Shown piece by piece: positions 1 through 10,284 of a DNA stretch of 47,790 bases. How positions within the stretch are numbered: position 1 is the stretch's first letter; every line of letters begins with the position of its first letter. The position numbers and the translations under genes are program-made. The notes under the pieces are model-generated. The model was not told the origin of the DNA. It made no database searches and saw only the letters and a list, made by a program, of their open reading frames with translations. The stretch lies in NCBI GenBank assembly GCA_025728385.1, contig JAOBJV010000005.1:1-47790 (forward strand), given 5' to 3'. The stretch comes from Lightella neohaematopini (GTDB taxonomy: Bacteria > Pseudomonadota > Gammaproteobacteria > Enterobacterales > Enterobacteriaceae).

Positions 1-1476
1 AGGTAGAATAGGTTTAAGATAAGCCATAATAATAGCAAATAAATGTATACCCATAGAACAAATACCTTGTAAATCATGATAATTATCTTTTTTTGTTAAT
101 AACCATGGTTTTTTATTATGAATAAAAATATTAGCCAAATCAGCTAAATATACAACTTTTCTTATTACTAAACTAATATTTAATTGTTCAAAAGCTATTT
201 GAATGTCATTGGATGAATTAATAAAAATATTATTTAGTGTTTGATCAAATATTTTTTTTGACAAATATCCACTAAATTTATCTATTATAAATTTAGCACT
301 TCTTGCTGCCAAATTAATTATTTTATTAATAATATCATTATTAATTTTTTGTACAAATTCTTCTAAATTAAAATTTATATCATTAATACCTAATGCTAAT
401 TTACTAGCATAGTAATAACGTAAATAATCAGCATCTAATACAGATAAGTATGAATTAGCTGTAATGAAATTATTTCTAGATTTGGATAGTTTTTCTCCGT
501 TAATATTAACATGTCCATGTACAAATAATTTACTAGGTTTACGAAAATTAATACTATGAAGAATTGCTGGCCAAAATAAACTATGAAAATATACAATATC
601 TTTACCAATAAAATGGTATAAATATGTATTAGAATGCTCGCACCAAAATTCATAAAAATTAACATTTCTATTTTTTTGACAAAAATTTTTAAAGGTACTT
701 ATATAAGCAATAGAAGCATCTAACCATACATAAAAATATTTATTAACTTCTTTAGGTATCAAAAAACCGAAATAAGGAGCATCTCTAGATATATTCCATG
801 GTTTTAATCCAACATCAAACCACTCTTTAACTTTATTTATTATACAATAATCTAAAACACCAGAATTAATCCATTCGTATAATATATTATTAAATATTGG
901 TAAATTAAAAAATAAATGTTTAGACATACGTATTTCTGGAGTTGTATTAGACAATACAGATTTAGGATTTATTAGTTCTAGTGCGTTATATGTAGTACTA
1001 CAAATTTCACAAAAATCACCATATTGCTTAGAAGAAAAACATTTAGGACAAGTACCAATAATAAATCGATCTGGTAAGAATAAATTGTATTTAACATCAT
1101 ATAATTGAGCTATTACATCACTGTATATTAATTTTTTTTGTTTTAATTTTGTGTAGATACTAATTAATAATTCTTTATTTTCAACACTATGTGTCGAATA
1201 ATAATTATCGTAATTAATATTAAATTTATGTAAATCATTGGTATGTTCTAAATATATTTGATGAATCATATTATCTATAGATAGGCCTAATTTTTTTGAA
1301 TGCAGTATAATTGGTGTTCCATGAGCATCGTCAGCACAAATAAAATAAACTACATTACCAATTAATTTTTGATAACGTACCCATATATCAGCTTGTATAT
1401 GTTCATACATATGACCTAAATGAATTGGTCCATTAGCATATGGTAATGCACATGTTACTAGTATTTTTTTATTCAT
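1..1476 (-). CDS. metG: Methionyl-tRNA synthetase, C-terminal part outside the window
   Basis: Charges tRNA-Met with methionine in the cytosol (class Ia synthetase). The frame is open for 492 codons from the ATG at 1476 and runs off the left edge, so about the last 185 residues of an E. coli-length protein (677) are unseen, including any C-terminal dimerisation domain. The class I signature is HLGH at residues 19-22 after PYANGPI. A zinc-knuckle pattern, CPKC followed by CEIC, lies near residues 142-160. The second class I signature is KLSKS at 329-333, followed by RNNFI. The last visible residues (MAYLKPILP) match the anticodon-binding helical domain. It is divergent from udk across a 189-base AT-rich spacer. 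The partial state is a window effect, not decay. Confidence 0.96.
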   Translation of the reverse strand, partial: MNKKILVTCALPYANGPIHLGHMYEHIQADIWVRYQKLIGNVVYFICADDAHGTPIILHSKKLGLSIDNMIHQIYLEHTNDLHKFNINYDNYYSTHSVENKELLISIYTKLKQKKLIYSDVIAQLYDVKYNLFLPDRFIIGTCPKCFSSKQYGDFCEICSTTYNALELINPKSVLSNTTPEIRMSKHLFFNLPIFNNILYEWINSGVLDYCIINKVKEWFDVGLKPWNISRDAPYFGFLIPKEVNKYFYVWLDASIAYISTFKNFCQKNRNVNFYEFWCEHSNTYLYHFIGKDIVYFHSLFWPAILHSINFRKPSKLFVHGHVNINGEKLSKSRNNFITANSYLSVLDADYLRYYYASKLALGINDINFNLEEFVQKINNDIINKIINLAARSAKFIIDKFSGYLSKKIFDQTLNNIFINSSNDIQIAFEQLNISLVIRKVVYLADLANIFIHNKKPWLLTKKDNYHDLQGICSMGIHLFAIIMAYLKPILP

Positions 1477-1665
1477 TATCAACTACTTAATTCTTCAAAT
1501 TATAATCAAAAAACAATAATTTACATTTTATTATACAATAGTTAAATACTATATTTAATATGTATTAAAAAACAAAATAAATTATTTTATAAAATATATA
1601 TTAATTCATTTTTATTATTAAATTTACTATAATGAAAAATATTTTTATATTTTATATTTAATTTT

Positions 1666-2307
1666 ATGATCAATAAATTTAACCAATGTATTATAATTGG
1701 TATTACTGGTGCTTCTGCTTCTGGAAAAAGTCTTATTGCTAGTACTTTATATAAAGAACTACGAGAACAGGTTGGAGATCATAACATAGGTATTATACCA
1801 GAAGATAGTTATTATAAAGATCAAAGTAATATTAAAATTATTGAAAGAACAAAAACAAATTATGATCATCCAAATTCTATGGATCATAACTTATTATTAC
1901 AACATATATATAAATTAAAATCTGGATTACCAATTAAAGTACCTATTTATAGTTATACAGAGCATACAAGAACACGAATCACAAGATACTTATCACCAAA
2001 AAAAGTTATAATTTTAGAAGGTATATTACTTTTAACTAATATAAAATTAAGAAAAGAAATGAATTTTTCTATTTTTATAGATACCCCACTAGATATTTGT
2101 TTAGTAAGACGCATTAAACGTGATGTTAATGAACGAGGTAGATCAATAGATTCAGTAATATATCAATATAAAAAAACAGTTAGACCAATGTTTTTTCAAT
2201 TTATTGAACCATCTAAACAATATGCTGATATTATTGTACCTAAAGGAGGGAAAAACAGAGTAGCAATAGATATTTTAAAAGCAAAAATCAGTCAATTTTT
2301 TAAATAA
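1666..2307 (+). CDS. udk: Uridine kinase
   Basis: Phosphorylates uridine and cytidine to UMP and CMP (pyrimidine salvage). At 213 residues it has exactly the E. coli Udk length. The Walker A loop GASASGKS is at residues 15-22, followed by the EDSYYKDQS segment near 46-54 and the DHPNSMDH nucleoside-binding segment near 66-73. The C-terminus is complete. The gene stands alone, divergent from metG and convergent with pabB, with only 7 bases between the two stop codons. No typical Shine-Dalgarno sequence precedes the ATG. Retention suggests nucleosides are taken from the host; that is inference. Confidence 0.95.
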   Translation: MINKFNQCIIIGITGASASGKSLIASTLYKELREQVGDHNIGIIPEDSYYKDQSNIKIIERTKTNYDHPNSMDHNLLLQHIYKLKSGLPIKVPIYSYTEHTRTRITRYLSPKKVIILEGILLLTNIKLRKEMNFSIFIDTPLDICLVRRIKRDVNERGRSIDSVIYQYKKTVRPMFFQFIEPSKQYADIIVPKGGKNRVAIDILKAKISQFFK

Positions 2308-2314
2308 TTTTTTA

Positions 2315-3682
2315 CTAAGAATTATTTTTACTTAATATAGGAATAATTGAATCAACTTTTGCTAACATTTCATCAAATTCAGATTTTACATCACTATCTA
2401 ATACAATACCAGAACCAACAGAACAATAAATTTTATTATTATTCATAATTAAGGTTCTAATACTAATATTAGTATCCATATTCCCACAATAACTAATATA
2501 ACCAATACTACCACACCATAAATTTCTTCTATTAGGCTCTAATTGTTCTATAATATTTATAGCCTTTAATTTAGGAGCTCCAGTGATTGATCCACCAGGA
2601 AAACATGAATTTAATAGTTCAAGATTACTATATTGCTTCATTAATTTAGCATTAATAGTACTAACTATATGATGTACAGATTTATAAGTTTCTAATTTTA
2701 ATAATGATGATACATACACACTGCCAGGTATAGATAATTTACTAATATCACTACGTATTAAATCAACAATCATAATATTTTCGGCTTTATCTTTAGTAGA
2801 ATTTAATAATTTAGTAATTTGTAAATTATTATCATTAATGTTATCTAATTTTTTTATGGTACCTTTGATTGGGCTAGAAGTAATATTTCCATTATTTACT
2901 TTTATAAATCTTTCTGGAGATAAACTAATGATAGAACAATTATCAAATTTTATAAAAGCTGAAAAAGGAGCCTGATTATAGTTTAATAATTTATTAAAAG
3001 CAATCACTTCATTTCCATAATATATAGTGCTAAATCGTTGTGCTAAACATACTTGATAACATTCACCAGAATATAGACATTGCTTAATATAATTAAATTT
3101 ATTTTTATATTCAGATAAAGTCATGTTAGATTTCCATGATTTTACTGAAAAATTAGTATTAATTTTAATATTATTATTTATTAATATTTTAATATTACTT
3201 AATATTTTACTTAAATTATTATAACCAATTAAAATATTAATTTTCTTTTTATGATCAGTTATTATAGCCCAATTATAAATACCCACTATCATATCTGGAA
3301 TATATATATCATTTTTAGTAATTGTAGGTATATATTCAAAATTACGTATTAAATCATAACCAAAAATACCAACTGCTCCACCTTGAAATGGTATTTCACT
3401 ATTAAAACTAGTTTTAATTTTTAATTTATTTAAATAATTATTAACTAATAAAAAAGGATTTTTATTACTAAATAAAATATTATTTTTATATTGTATTTTA
3501 GTTATTTTTCCATATGTAACTAATTTAATTATTGGATCAGTTACAAAAATATCATAACGACAATTTTGATTATTACTTCCTCCAGAATGTAATAACATTG
3601 TCCATGATTTATCATATAATTTTAGTAATAAAGATAATAAAAAATTATCTTTGTATGGTAAAGTTATTAAATTTAATGACAT
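2315..3682 (-). CDS. pabB: Aminodeoxychorismate synthase component I
   Basis: Converts chorismate to 4-amino-4-deoxychorismate, the first step to p-aminobenzoate and folate, using ammonia supplied by PabA (not in this window). 455 residues against 453 in E. coli. It belongs to the chorismate-utilising family. The motif PIKGT at 271-275 carries the lysine (K273) that separates PabB from anthranilate synthase TrpE, which has PIAGT. SPERF is at 255-259 and FPGGSITGAPK at 361-371; the SGIVLDSD and FDEMLAK segments close the active site. It is divergent from tsaB with 64 bases between. Together with pabC at 16520 it indicates that PABA synthesis is kept. Confidence 0.96.
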   Translation of the reverse strand: MSLNLITLPYKDNFLLSLLLKLYDKSWTMLLHSGGSNNQNCRYDIFVTDPIIKLVTYGKITKIQYKNNILFSNKNPFLLVNNYLNKLKIKTSFNSEIPFQGGAVGIFGYDLIRNFEYIPTITKNDIYIPDMIVGIYNWAIITDHKKKINILIGYNNLSKILSNIKILINNNIKINTNFSVKSWKSNMTLSEYKNKFNYIKQCLYSGECYQVCLAQRFSTIYYGNEVIAFNKLLNYNQAPFSAFIKFDNCSIISLSPERFIKVNNGNITSSPIKGTIKKLDNINDNNLQITKLLNSTKDKAENIMIVDLIRSDISKLSIPGSVYVSSLLKLETYKSVHHIVSTINAKLMKQYSNLELLNSCFPGGSITGAPKLKAINIIEQLEPNRRNLWCGSIGYISYCGNMDTNISIRTLIMNNNKIYCSVGSGIVLDSDVKSEFDEMLAKVDSIIPILSKNNS

Positions 3683-3746
3683 ATATTATAATAGTATTAA
3701 ATTTATATTTAAAATACAACTAAAATTAGTATAATATATTTTAGTT

Positions 3747-4403
3747 ATGAATATACTAATTATTAATAATTCAACAACTGATTATTCGGTAGCTTTAATA
3801 AATAAGTATAATATAACATTATGTGGTATTATAACAAATGATAATGATTACATTAATTATTTATTAACAACAATTAATAATGTTTTTTTTAATTCCAATA
3901 TTTCTTTAAAAGAACTACATGCGTTAGCATTTAATAATGGACCAGGTAGTTTTACTAAAATTAGAATAATTAATAGTATAGCTCAAGGATTATCATTTAG
4001 TAATAATATACCATTAATTAGTATATCTAATCTTGTTGTGTTAGCCGAAGGAGCATGGCGTTGTACTAGGATTAAAAAGATATTAGTTGCTAACTATGCA
4101 TATAATAATAAACTATACGTTGCTAAGTATTGCAAAAATAGTAATAATTGGTATTTAAAGAATAAAATTATTTTATTAGATATTAAAGATATTGTAGCTT
4201 TTTGTAATACCTTATTAGGTAATTGGGTATTAACTGGTAATTTTTGGTTTTTATATCCCAGAAAAAAATCTTATATAAGTAATAAATTCACTATACTAAA
4301 TAGTAATAATTGTAATATATTAGATATGTGTGCATTAGTAATAAATAAATTTAATGTAAATAAATTAACTAAATTAAAAAATATAGTACCAATATATATT
4401 TAG
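3747..4403 (+). CDS. tsaB: tRNA threonylcarbamoyladenosine (t6A) biosynthesis protein TsaB
   Basis: Partner of TsaD in the TsaBDE complex that installs t6A at position 37 of ANN-decoding tRNAs. 218 residues against 231 in E. coli. The ASKHA-fold N-terminus reads MNILIINNST, where the family normally has an Asp (IDTAT), so the first phosphate-loop residue has drifted. The best-conserved part is NNGPGSFTKIRI at 63-74, matching the family GPGSFTG segment, followed by IAQGLSF. The C-terminal half is weakly conserved, as is normal for TsaB. TsaB itself is non-catalytic, so loss of the N-terminal Asp need not inactivate it. It precedes pmbA after 174 bases. Confidence 0.93.
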   Translation: MNILIINNSTTDYSVALINKYNITLCGIITNDNDYINYLLTTINNVFFNSNISLKELHALAFNNGPGSFTKIRIINSIAQGLSFSNNIPLISISNLVVLAEGAWRCTRIKKILVANYAYNNKLYVAKYCKNSNNWYLKNKIILLDIKDIVAFCNTLLGNWVLTGNFWFLYPRKKSYISNKFTILNSNNCNILDMCALVINKFNVNKLTKLKNIVPIYI

Positions 4404-4577
4404 TTAGTAATATTTTTCATTAAAATACTTAATTATGGTAAATTTACATATGAAAAATAATTTCAAAAAATTTAATGATTATAAATTAATAAAAATATTT
4501 TTTTATTGAATTAATATTTTTAATATATAAAAAATTACTAAAAGTATTTATTATTAAATATAGTTAATAAAATTAAT

Positions 4578-5918
4578 ATGATTGATTTATTAGAAATAAA
4601 AGAAAAAATTTATTATGCAAAAAAAATTATTAACGAGTTACTAACACTAGTTAGTAGTTATTCTGCTACTGCAGCAATTAATTTTATTACTACTATTGGT
4701 AGTACATTTAGTACATATAATAATAAAATAGAATATATTAAATCGCATAATCATAGTAATATTACTATTGATATTTTTTTTAAAAATAGAAAAAGTAGTA
4801 CTTCATCAAGTAATACTAAATTAAAAGAATTAATTAAAATAGTACATAACTTAATTGTTGTAACAAAATATTTATCTCCAGATAATGCTCATTATCTAGC
4901 AGACTTAAGACAATTAGCTATTAATAAAATACCAAATTTGAGTTTATTTAATCCACATAAATTAACATCTAATAAGTGTATAGATCTAATAAATTTAGTT
5001 GAACAATCAGCTAAAAAATATAGTAAATTAATCAATAGTACTTATGGATATTTTAATTACTGTTACAATACACGAACATTTGGTAATAGTTATGGTATGT
5101 TGCAAAATTACACTTATAGTTGTTATCAAATGCATTGTCAAGTAATTGCAAAAAATAATAATAGTATGGAACGAGATTATTACTATACTATAAATTCTGA
5201 TTTTAATAAATTAGAACCATATACTATAGTAGGCGAAAAAGCAGCATATCGTGCTATACAAAGACTTAATTCTAATATAATAAAAACTAAAAGATATCCT
5301 GTAATATTCTTATCAGAAGTAGCTACTGAATTATTTTATTACTTAGCAAAAGCTATTAATGGATATAATGTATATAAAAAATCTACCTTTTTAATAAAAA
5401 AATTTAGAAAGATTATATTTCCTAGTTGGTTAAATATTATTGAACGCCCTAACATTCCATATGAACTTGGATCAACCCCGTTTGATCATGAAGGAGTAAA
5501 AACTAATGATATTTTTATTATAAAAAATGGAGTGCTAAATACTTGGTTATTAGATAGTTACTCATCTAGGAAATTAAATCTTAACAATAATGGGCATGCT
5601 GGAGGAATTTATAACTGGTATGTAACAAATAATAATATTAATTTTAGTGATTTATTAAAATTAATGCATAACGGTATATTAGTAACAGAATTAATGGGGC
5701 ATGAAGTAAATATTAATAATGGTAATTATTCTAAAGGAGCATTTGGATTTTTAATAAAAAATGGTTGTATTTCTTATCCAATAAGTGGAATAACTATTGC
5801 TAGTAATCTAAGTGATATGTTTAGCAATATTAGTAGTATTAGTAATGATATTGAATTAAGAAGTAATATTAAATGCGGATCATTATTAATTAATAATATG
5901 AACGTTGCTGGTTTATAG
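4578..5918 (+). CDS. pmbA: Metalloprotease subunit PmbA/TldE
   Basis: TldE half of the TldD-TldE heterodimeric peptidase, which acts on small unfolded peptides and on microcin B17 precursor and CcdA in E. coli. 446 residues against 450. Recognisable segments are the DLRQLAINKIP region, GEKAAYRAIQRLN near residues 219-231, the GSTPFDHEGVKT segment near 303-314, NNNGHAGG near 337-344, and the C-terminal SKGAFGFLIKNG. PmbA lacks the zinc-binding HExxxH helix that TldD carries, and none is seen here. TldD is not in the window. It ends 2 bases from the end of dapE on the other strand. The biological substrate in a symbiont is unknown. Confidence 0.93.
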   Translation: MIDLLEIKEKIYYAKKIINELLTLVSSYSATAAINFITTIGSTFSTYNNKIEYIKSHNHSNITIDIFFKNRKSSTSSSNTKLKELIKIVHNLIVVTKYLSPDNAHYLADLRQLAINKIPNLSLFNPHKLTSNKCIDLINLVEQSAKKYSKLINSTYGYFNYCYNTRTFGNSYGMLQNYTYSCYQMHCQVIAKNNNSMERDYYYTINSDFNKLEPYTIVGEKAAYRAIQRLNSNIIKTKRYPVIFLSEVATELFYYLAKAINGYNVYKKSTFLIKKFRKIIFPSWLNIIERPNIPYELGSTPFDHEGVKTNDIFIIKNGVLNTWLLDSYSSRKLNLNNNGHAGGIYNWYVTNNNINFSDLLKLMHNGILVTELMGHEVNINNGNYSKGAFGFLIKNGCISYPISGITIASNLSDMFSNISSISNDIELRSNIKCGSLLINNMNVAGL

Positions 5919-5920
5919 TT

Positions 5921-7072
5921 TTAAGTTAATATATTCTCTATGATACGATAATATATTTTTACTAGCTGTTGCAAGTCAATTATGCTTACACATTCATTTT
6001 CCTGATGAATAGTTTTATTTATTAAACCTAATTCAATTATTTGAGTTCCTAATTTATTAATGAATCTTCCATCAGAAGTACCACCGTTATTATTAATACT
6101 AGGAATAATACCCTGATAAAAATTAATTGCTTCTTTAACTATATTTAATAATTTACCAGTATGACTGATAAAAGCATTACTAGATACTATCCAATTAATT
6201 TTATAATCTAAATTATATTTATTAATCAATAATTCAATTTTATTCTTAATAATAGATACTTTAAGTTTATAATTAAAACGAAAATTAAGTTGTATTGTTA
6301 CTCTTTTTGGAGTTGTATTAATATAACTATTATTAGTAGTAATATTAATAACTTGAAAAGTAGTTGGTGGTGTCATTAAATTTGATAAATTTAAATTTTC
6401 TATAATTTTTGAGATTTGATGAATTATACTTATTACTTGATAAACAGGATTATTTAAAATACTGCAATAAGCAACATGTTTTTGTTTACTGTAAATAGTT
6501 AAATTACAAGTTAATGATCCTCTACGTCCATTTTTTATATTATCACCTAATTTATAAATACTAGATGGTTCTCCAATGATACAATAGTTTATATTTTTAT
6601 TTATACTAATTAATTTATCAACTATTTTAATAGTACCATTGGTAGCTTCTGATTCTTCATCAGAAGTAATTAGAAATAATAAAGTACCTAAATGATGTGG
6701 ATGATATTTTAAAAAATACTCTGTTGCTATTATCATAGCTGATAATGCTCCTTTCATATCTACGGAACCTCTACCATATAACATTCCATTGTATACAGTA
6801 GGATTAAAAGGATTAAAATACCAATTACAAATATTTCCAGGACCAACTACATCAGTATGACCAGAAAATGCTAAAGTTGGTTCTTTATTACCATGCCAAG
6901 CAATAAAATTACTAGTACTTTTACTAGGAATTAATTTAATTACAAAACCTAATTTATTTAATCTATCTATTAGAATTTTTTGACAACCATTATCAATTGG
7001 ACTAATAGATTTTCTTTTAATTAATTTCTTCGTTAAGAATAATACTGAATTTAATATATTAAAGTTATCCAT
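5921..7072 (-). CDS. dapE: Succinyl-diaminopimelate desuccinylase
   Basis: Dizinc hydrolase removing succinate from N-succinyl-LL-diaminopimelate, on the route to lysine and to the diaminopimelate of peptidoglycan. 383 residues against 375 in E. coli. M20 peptidase family motifs are visible: SGHTDVVGPGN with metal ligand H72 and catalytic D74, GRGSVDMKGA with bridging D105, and SDEESEATNGT with the catalytic and metal glutamates at 139-140. The C-terminal ELGLINKTIHQENE holds the last metal-binding histidine. It lies 12 bases downstream of the transketolase gene on the same strand, so the two may be cotranscribed. Confidence 0.96.
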   Translation of the reverse strand: MDNFNILNSVLFLTKKLIKRKSISPIDNGCQKILIDRLNKLGFVIKLIPSKSTSNFIAWHGNKEPTLAFSGHTDVVGPGNICNWYFNPFNPTVYNGMLYGRGSVDMKGALSAMIIATEYFLKYHPHHLGTLLFLITSDEESEATNGTIKIVDKLISINKNINYCIIGEPSSIYKLGDNIKNGRRGSLTCNLTIYSKQKHVAYCSILNNPVYQVISIIHQISKIIENLNLSNLMTPPTTFQVINITTNNSYINTTPKRVTIQLNFRFNYKLKVSIIKNKIELLINKYNLDYKINWIVSSNAFISHTGKLLNIVKEAINFYQGIIPSINNNGGTSDGRFINKLGTQIIELGLINKTIHQENECVSIIDLQQLVKIYYRIIENILT

Positions 7073-7084
7073 TAATATGAATTT

Positions 7085-9073
7085 TTACAATAGTTTCTTT
7101 GCTTGATTAACAATATTACTAACATTAAATTTAAATAAATTAAATAAATCTTCTGCCTTAGCTGATTTACCAAATTCATTAATTCCTATGACAATTCCAT
7201 TAATACCAACATATTTATACCAAAAATCACTAATACCAGCTTCTATAGCAATACGTTTAGTTACTAAATTAGGTAATACATAATTTTTGTAATCATTATT
7301 TTGTAAATCAAAAATATTAGTTGACGGTAATGATACTACACGAATATTATAATTTTCCTGACTTAATAAGTAATAAGCTTCAATCGCCAATATAACTTCT
7401 GATCCTGTGGCAATAATTATTAATTCAGGTGATCTAATACAATCTCTTATTATATAACCTCCTTTAATAATATTTGATAATTCAACTTTTGGTACATTAT
7501 ATTTTTGTTTTATTATTTGTCTAGATAAAATTAAAACAGTAGGTCCCTGATATTCAATAGCAAATTTCCATGAAAATAATGTTTCCATATAATTACATGG
7601 TCTCCAAACTACTAAATTTGGTATAATACGTAAACTTGATAATTGTTCTATTGGTTGATGTGTAGGCCCATCTTCTCCTACACCTATGGAATCATGAGTA
7701 TATATCATAATATGACGTATTTTCATTAAAGCTGCCATACGTATAGCATTTTTTGCATAATCAGAAAATACTAAAAATGTAGCAGTATATGGTAATAATC
7801 CACCATGACATGATATACCATTAGCAATTGCAGTCATACCAAATTCACGTACTCCATAATTAATGTAATTACCAAAAATATTACTATTAATAGATTTAGA
7901 CTTAGACCATAAAACACAGTTACTAACTGATAAATCTGCAGATCCACCAATCAATTCTGGTAAATAATCACCAATATAATTTAATATCTTTTGAGATATA
8001 TGTCTTGTAGAAGAATTATGATTATTTTTTAAAAGTTTTTTAATTAAATAATTATTAATATCAATCCAATTTTTTGGTAAATTACCTGTTATTCGTCTTT
8101 TTAATTCTTTAGCTAAATGAGGATAATGTCTAGTGTACTGTATTAATTTATTATTCCAATCTAATTCTTTTTGTCTGCCTATATTACGAGCGTTCCATAA
8201 ACTATAAATTTTTTCTGAAATTTTAAATAAAGACATATCGTACCAGTTTAATGACTTTCTTACTTTAACATTTTCCTCTTCTCCTAATGGAGAACCATGA
8301 GAAATAGACTTACCACTTTTATTAGGTGAACCAAATGCAATAATAGTTTTGCAAATAATTAATGATGGCTTATCAGTAATATTTTGTGCAAGTTTTATTG
8401 CTTGACTAATTTCTTTACTATTATGTCCATTTATGTTATCTAAAACATGCCAATGATAAGATTTAAATCTTAATGCTGTATCATCGACAAACCAATCCTT
8501 AATATCACCATCTATTGATATATTATTACTATCATATAATACAATTAATTTACCTAATTGCATTACTCCAGCTAACGATCCTGCTTCATGTGATATTCCT
8601 TCCATCATACATCCATCACCAACTAAAACATATGTATAGTGATCTATAATATTATAATTTGGTTTATTAAATTTTGCTGATAATAACTTTTCAGCAATAG
8701 CTAAACCAACCGCGTTTGCGAATCCTTGTCCTAATGGTCCTGTAGTTACTTCAACTCCTATACCATATTCTGGGTGACCAGGAGTATTAGAGTATAATTG
8801 ACGAAATTTTTTTAAGTCATTTATTGAAATGTCATAACCAGTTAAATGTAATATTGCATATAATAACATTGAACTATGACCGTTAGATAAAACGAATCTA
8901 TCTCTGTTAAACCAAAATGGATTTAATGGATTATGATTTATATAATCTCTCCAAAGTACTTCAGCTATATCAGCCATACCTAAAGGAGTTCCAGGATGAC
9001 CAGAATTAGCATTTTGTATAGCATCAATACTTAATATACGAATAGCATTTGCTAAAATTCTTCTACTTATCAT
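7085..9073 (-). CDS. tkt: Transketolase
   Basis: Thiamine-diphosphate enzyme exchanging two-carbon ketol units between sugar phosphates in the non-oxidative pentose phosphate pathway. 662 residues, near the E. coli TktA/TktB length (663/667). Visible motifs are NSGHPGTPLG with substrate-binding H26, TTGPLGQG near 110-117, the ThDP/Mg motif GDG at 152-154 running to DSNN, and DSIGVGEDGPTHQPIE in the pyrimidine domain. The neighbouring transaldolase gene recalls the E. coli talA-tktB pair, but one copy in a reduced genome cannot be assigned to tktA or tktB from sequence alone. It is 65 bases downstream of tal on the same strand. Confidence 0.96.
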   Translation of the reverse strand: MISRRILANAIRILSIDAIQNANSGHPGTPLGMADIAEVLWRDYINHNPLNPFWFNRDRFVLSNGHSSMLLYAILHLTGYDISINDLKKFRQLYSNTPGHPEYGIGVEVTTGPLGQGFANAVGLAIAEKLLSAKFNKPNYNIIDHYTYVLVGDGCMMEGISHEAGSLAGVMQLGKLIVLYDSNNISIDGDIKDWFVDDTALRFKSYHWHVLDNINGHNSKEISQAIKLAQNITDKPSLIICKTIIAFGSPNKSGKSISHGSPLGEEENVKVRKSLNWYDMSLFKISEKIYSLWNARNIGRQKELDWNNKLIQYTRHYPHLAKELKRRITGNLPKNWIDINNYLIKKLLKNNHNSSTRHISQKILNYIGDYLPELIGGSADLSVSNCVLWSKSKSINSNIFGNYINYGVREFGMTAIANGISCHGGLLPYTATFLVFSDYAKNAIRMAALMKIRHIMIYTHDSIGVGEDGPTHQPIEQLSSLRIIPNLVVWRPCNYMETLFSWKFAIEYQGPTVLILSRQIIKQKYNVPKVELSNIIKGGYIIRDCIRSPELIIIATGSEVILAIEAYYLLSQENYNIRVVSLPSTNIFDLQNNDYKNYVLPNLVTKRIAIEAGISDFWYKYVGINGIVIGINEFGKSAKAEDLFNLFKFNVSNIVNQAKKLL

Positions 9074-9138
9074 AAATATTTTAATTAATATCTATTTAAC
9101 TAAAATGATTAAAATCAAAAATTATATTATTATATTAA

Positions 9139-10092
9139 TTAATATAACTTGGATGCTAAAAAATATTCTATATTAATTTGATCTGAAATAAATTTATTTA
9201 TTCCTTCATATAATTTATTCATAACAATTAGATTTTTACTACATTTAGTTTTAAATTCATTTTCTGATATATATGGTAATTTATTTTTATTGTTATAACT
9301 ATATTTGTTAATTATAGAATTTTTTATAAAACTAATATTTTCTAATTTAGATAATATATTTGGAGGAACTGTTAAATAATCACATTCAATTAATGACACG
9401 ACTTGATCAATATTACGTATACTAGCTCCCATTATTGCTGTTTTATAATTATAGTACTTATAAAATTTATTTATCTTTTTTACTAAATGTACACCGTAAT
9501 CATAATTAATATTATAATTATTACCCTTATTGTTAATATACCAATCATTAATTCTACTAATAAAAGGAGATACTAAATATACTCCAGCTTCAGCACAAGC
9601 TCTAGCCTGAATAAAAGATAATATTAATGTTAAATTACAATTTATACCACTTTTTTGAAGTTCCTCAGCTGCTTTTATTCCTTCCCAAGTAGAAATTATT
9701 TTTATTAAAATACGCGATTTATCAATACCATATTCCTTACACATATTTATTAATTCTTGTGCTTTTCTTATACATAAATCAACATTAAAAGAAAATCTAG
9801 CATCTATTTCTACAGAAATAGTACCAGATATAATATTTAAAATTTTATTAATTAAATTAATTAAAAACTTATTTATAGCATAGTTTATTCTTCTTGTTAA
9901 AAAAATACTTTTTTTTCTTGCGTACAATATTGCATTATCTAAAAGATTCCTATAACTATAAGAATTAATAATTTTAAAAATTATTGATGGATTTGTAGTT
10001 ACATGATCAACCATATAATGTTTAATATAATTAATATTACCAGTATCTATAGATAGATTAATACTTTTTTTTAAAAATTTTAGTTGTTTCAA
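9139..10092 (-). CDS. tal: Transaldolase
   Basis: Transfers a dihydroxyacetone unit from sedoheptulose 7-phosphate to glyceraldehyde 3-phosphate. 317 residues, as in E. coli TalB. The Schiff-base lysine is K131 in RILIKIISTWEGI, the catalytic Asp is D16 in LSIDTGNI, and VTTNPS at 31-36 is the family phosphate-region signature. CNLTLILSF and ISRINDWY further along are also diagnostic. The C-terminal part is more divergent and very Asn/Lys/Ile-rich, as expected from the base composition. It forms a likely two-gene unit with tkt downstream. The upstream 192 bases towards ligA are a divergent AT-rich spacer. Confidence 0.95.
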   Translation of the reverse strand: MKQLKFLKKSINLSIDTGNINYIKHYMVDHVTTNPSIIFKIINSYSYRNLLDNAILYARKKSIFLTRRINYAINKFLINLINKILNIISGTISVEIDARFSFNVDLCIRKAQELINMCKEYGIDKSRILIKIISTWEGIKAAEELQKSGINCNLTLILSFIQARACAEAGVYLVSPFISRINDWYINNKGNNYNINYDYGVHLVKKINKFYKYYNYKTAIMGASIRNIDQVVSLIECDYLTVPPNILSKLENISFIKNSIINKYSYNNKNKLPYISENEFKTKCSKNLIVMNKLYEGINKFISDQINIEYFLASKLY

Positions 10093-10284
10093 AATTTATT
10101 ACCTATAATTATAATTTAATTAAATATTTTAGATAGAATTTTATATAATTAATTATATATTATCAATTATTTCATAATTAGTATGAAATCAATTTTTAAT
10201 AAATTAAATATATTAATTAATTAAATTAGTTTATAATTAGGTAAAAATTTATATATTATAAATACTATTACATTAAAAATTGAT

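Noticed and set aside
435..665. Open frame of 76 codons on the minus strand
   Set aside because: It lies inside the well-conserved metG frame and its product is only hydrophobic A/T-derived residues without family likeness.
4404..4577. A 24-codon frame between tsaB and pmbA (MVNLHMKNN...)
   Set aside because: Too short, no ribosome-binding site and no similarity I can recognise; expected by chance.
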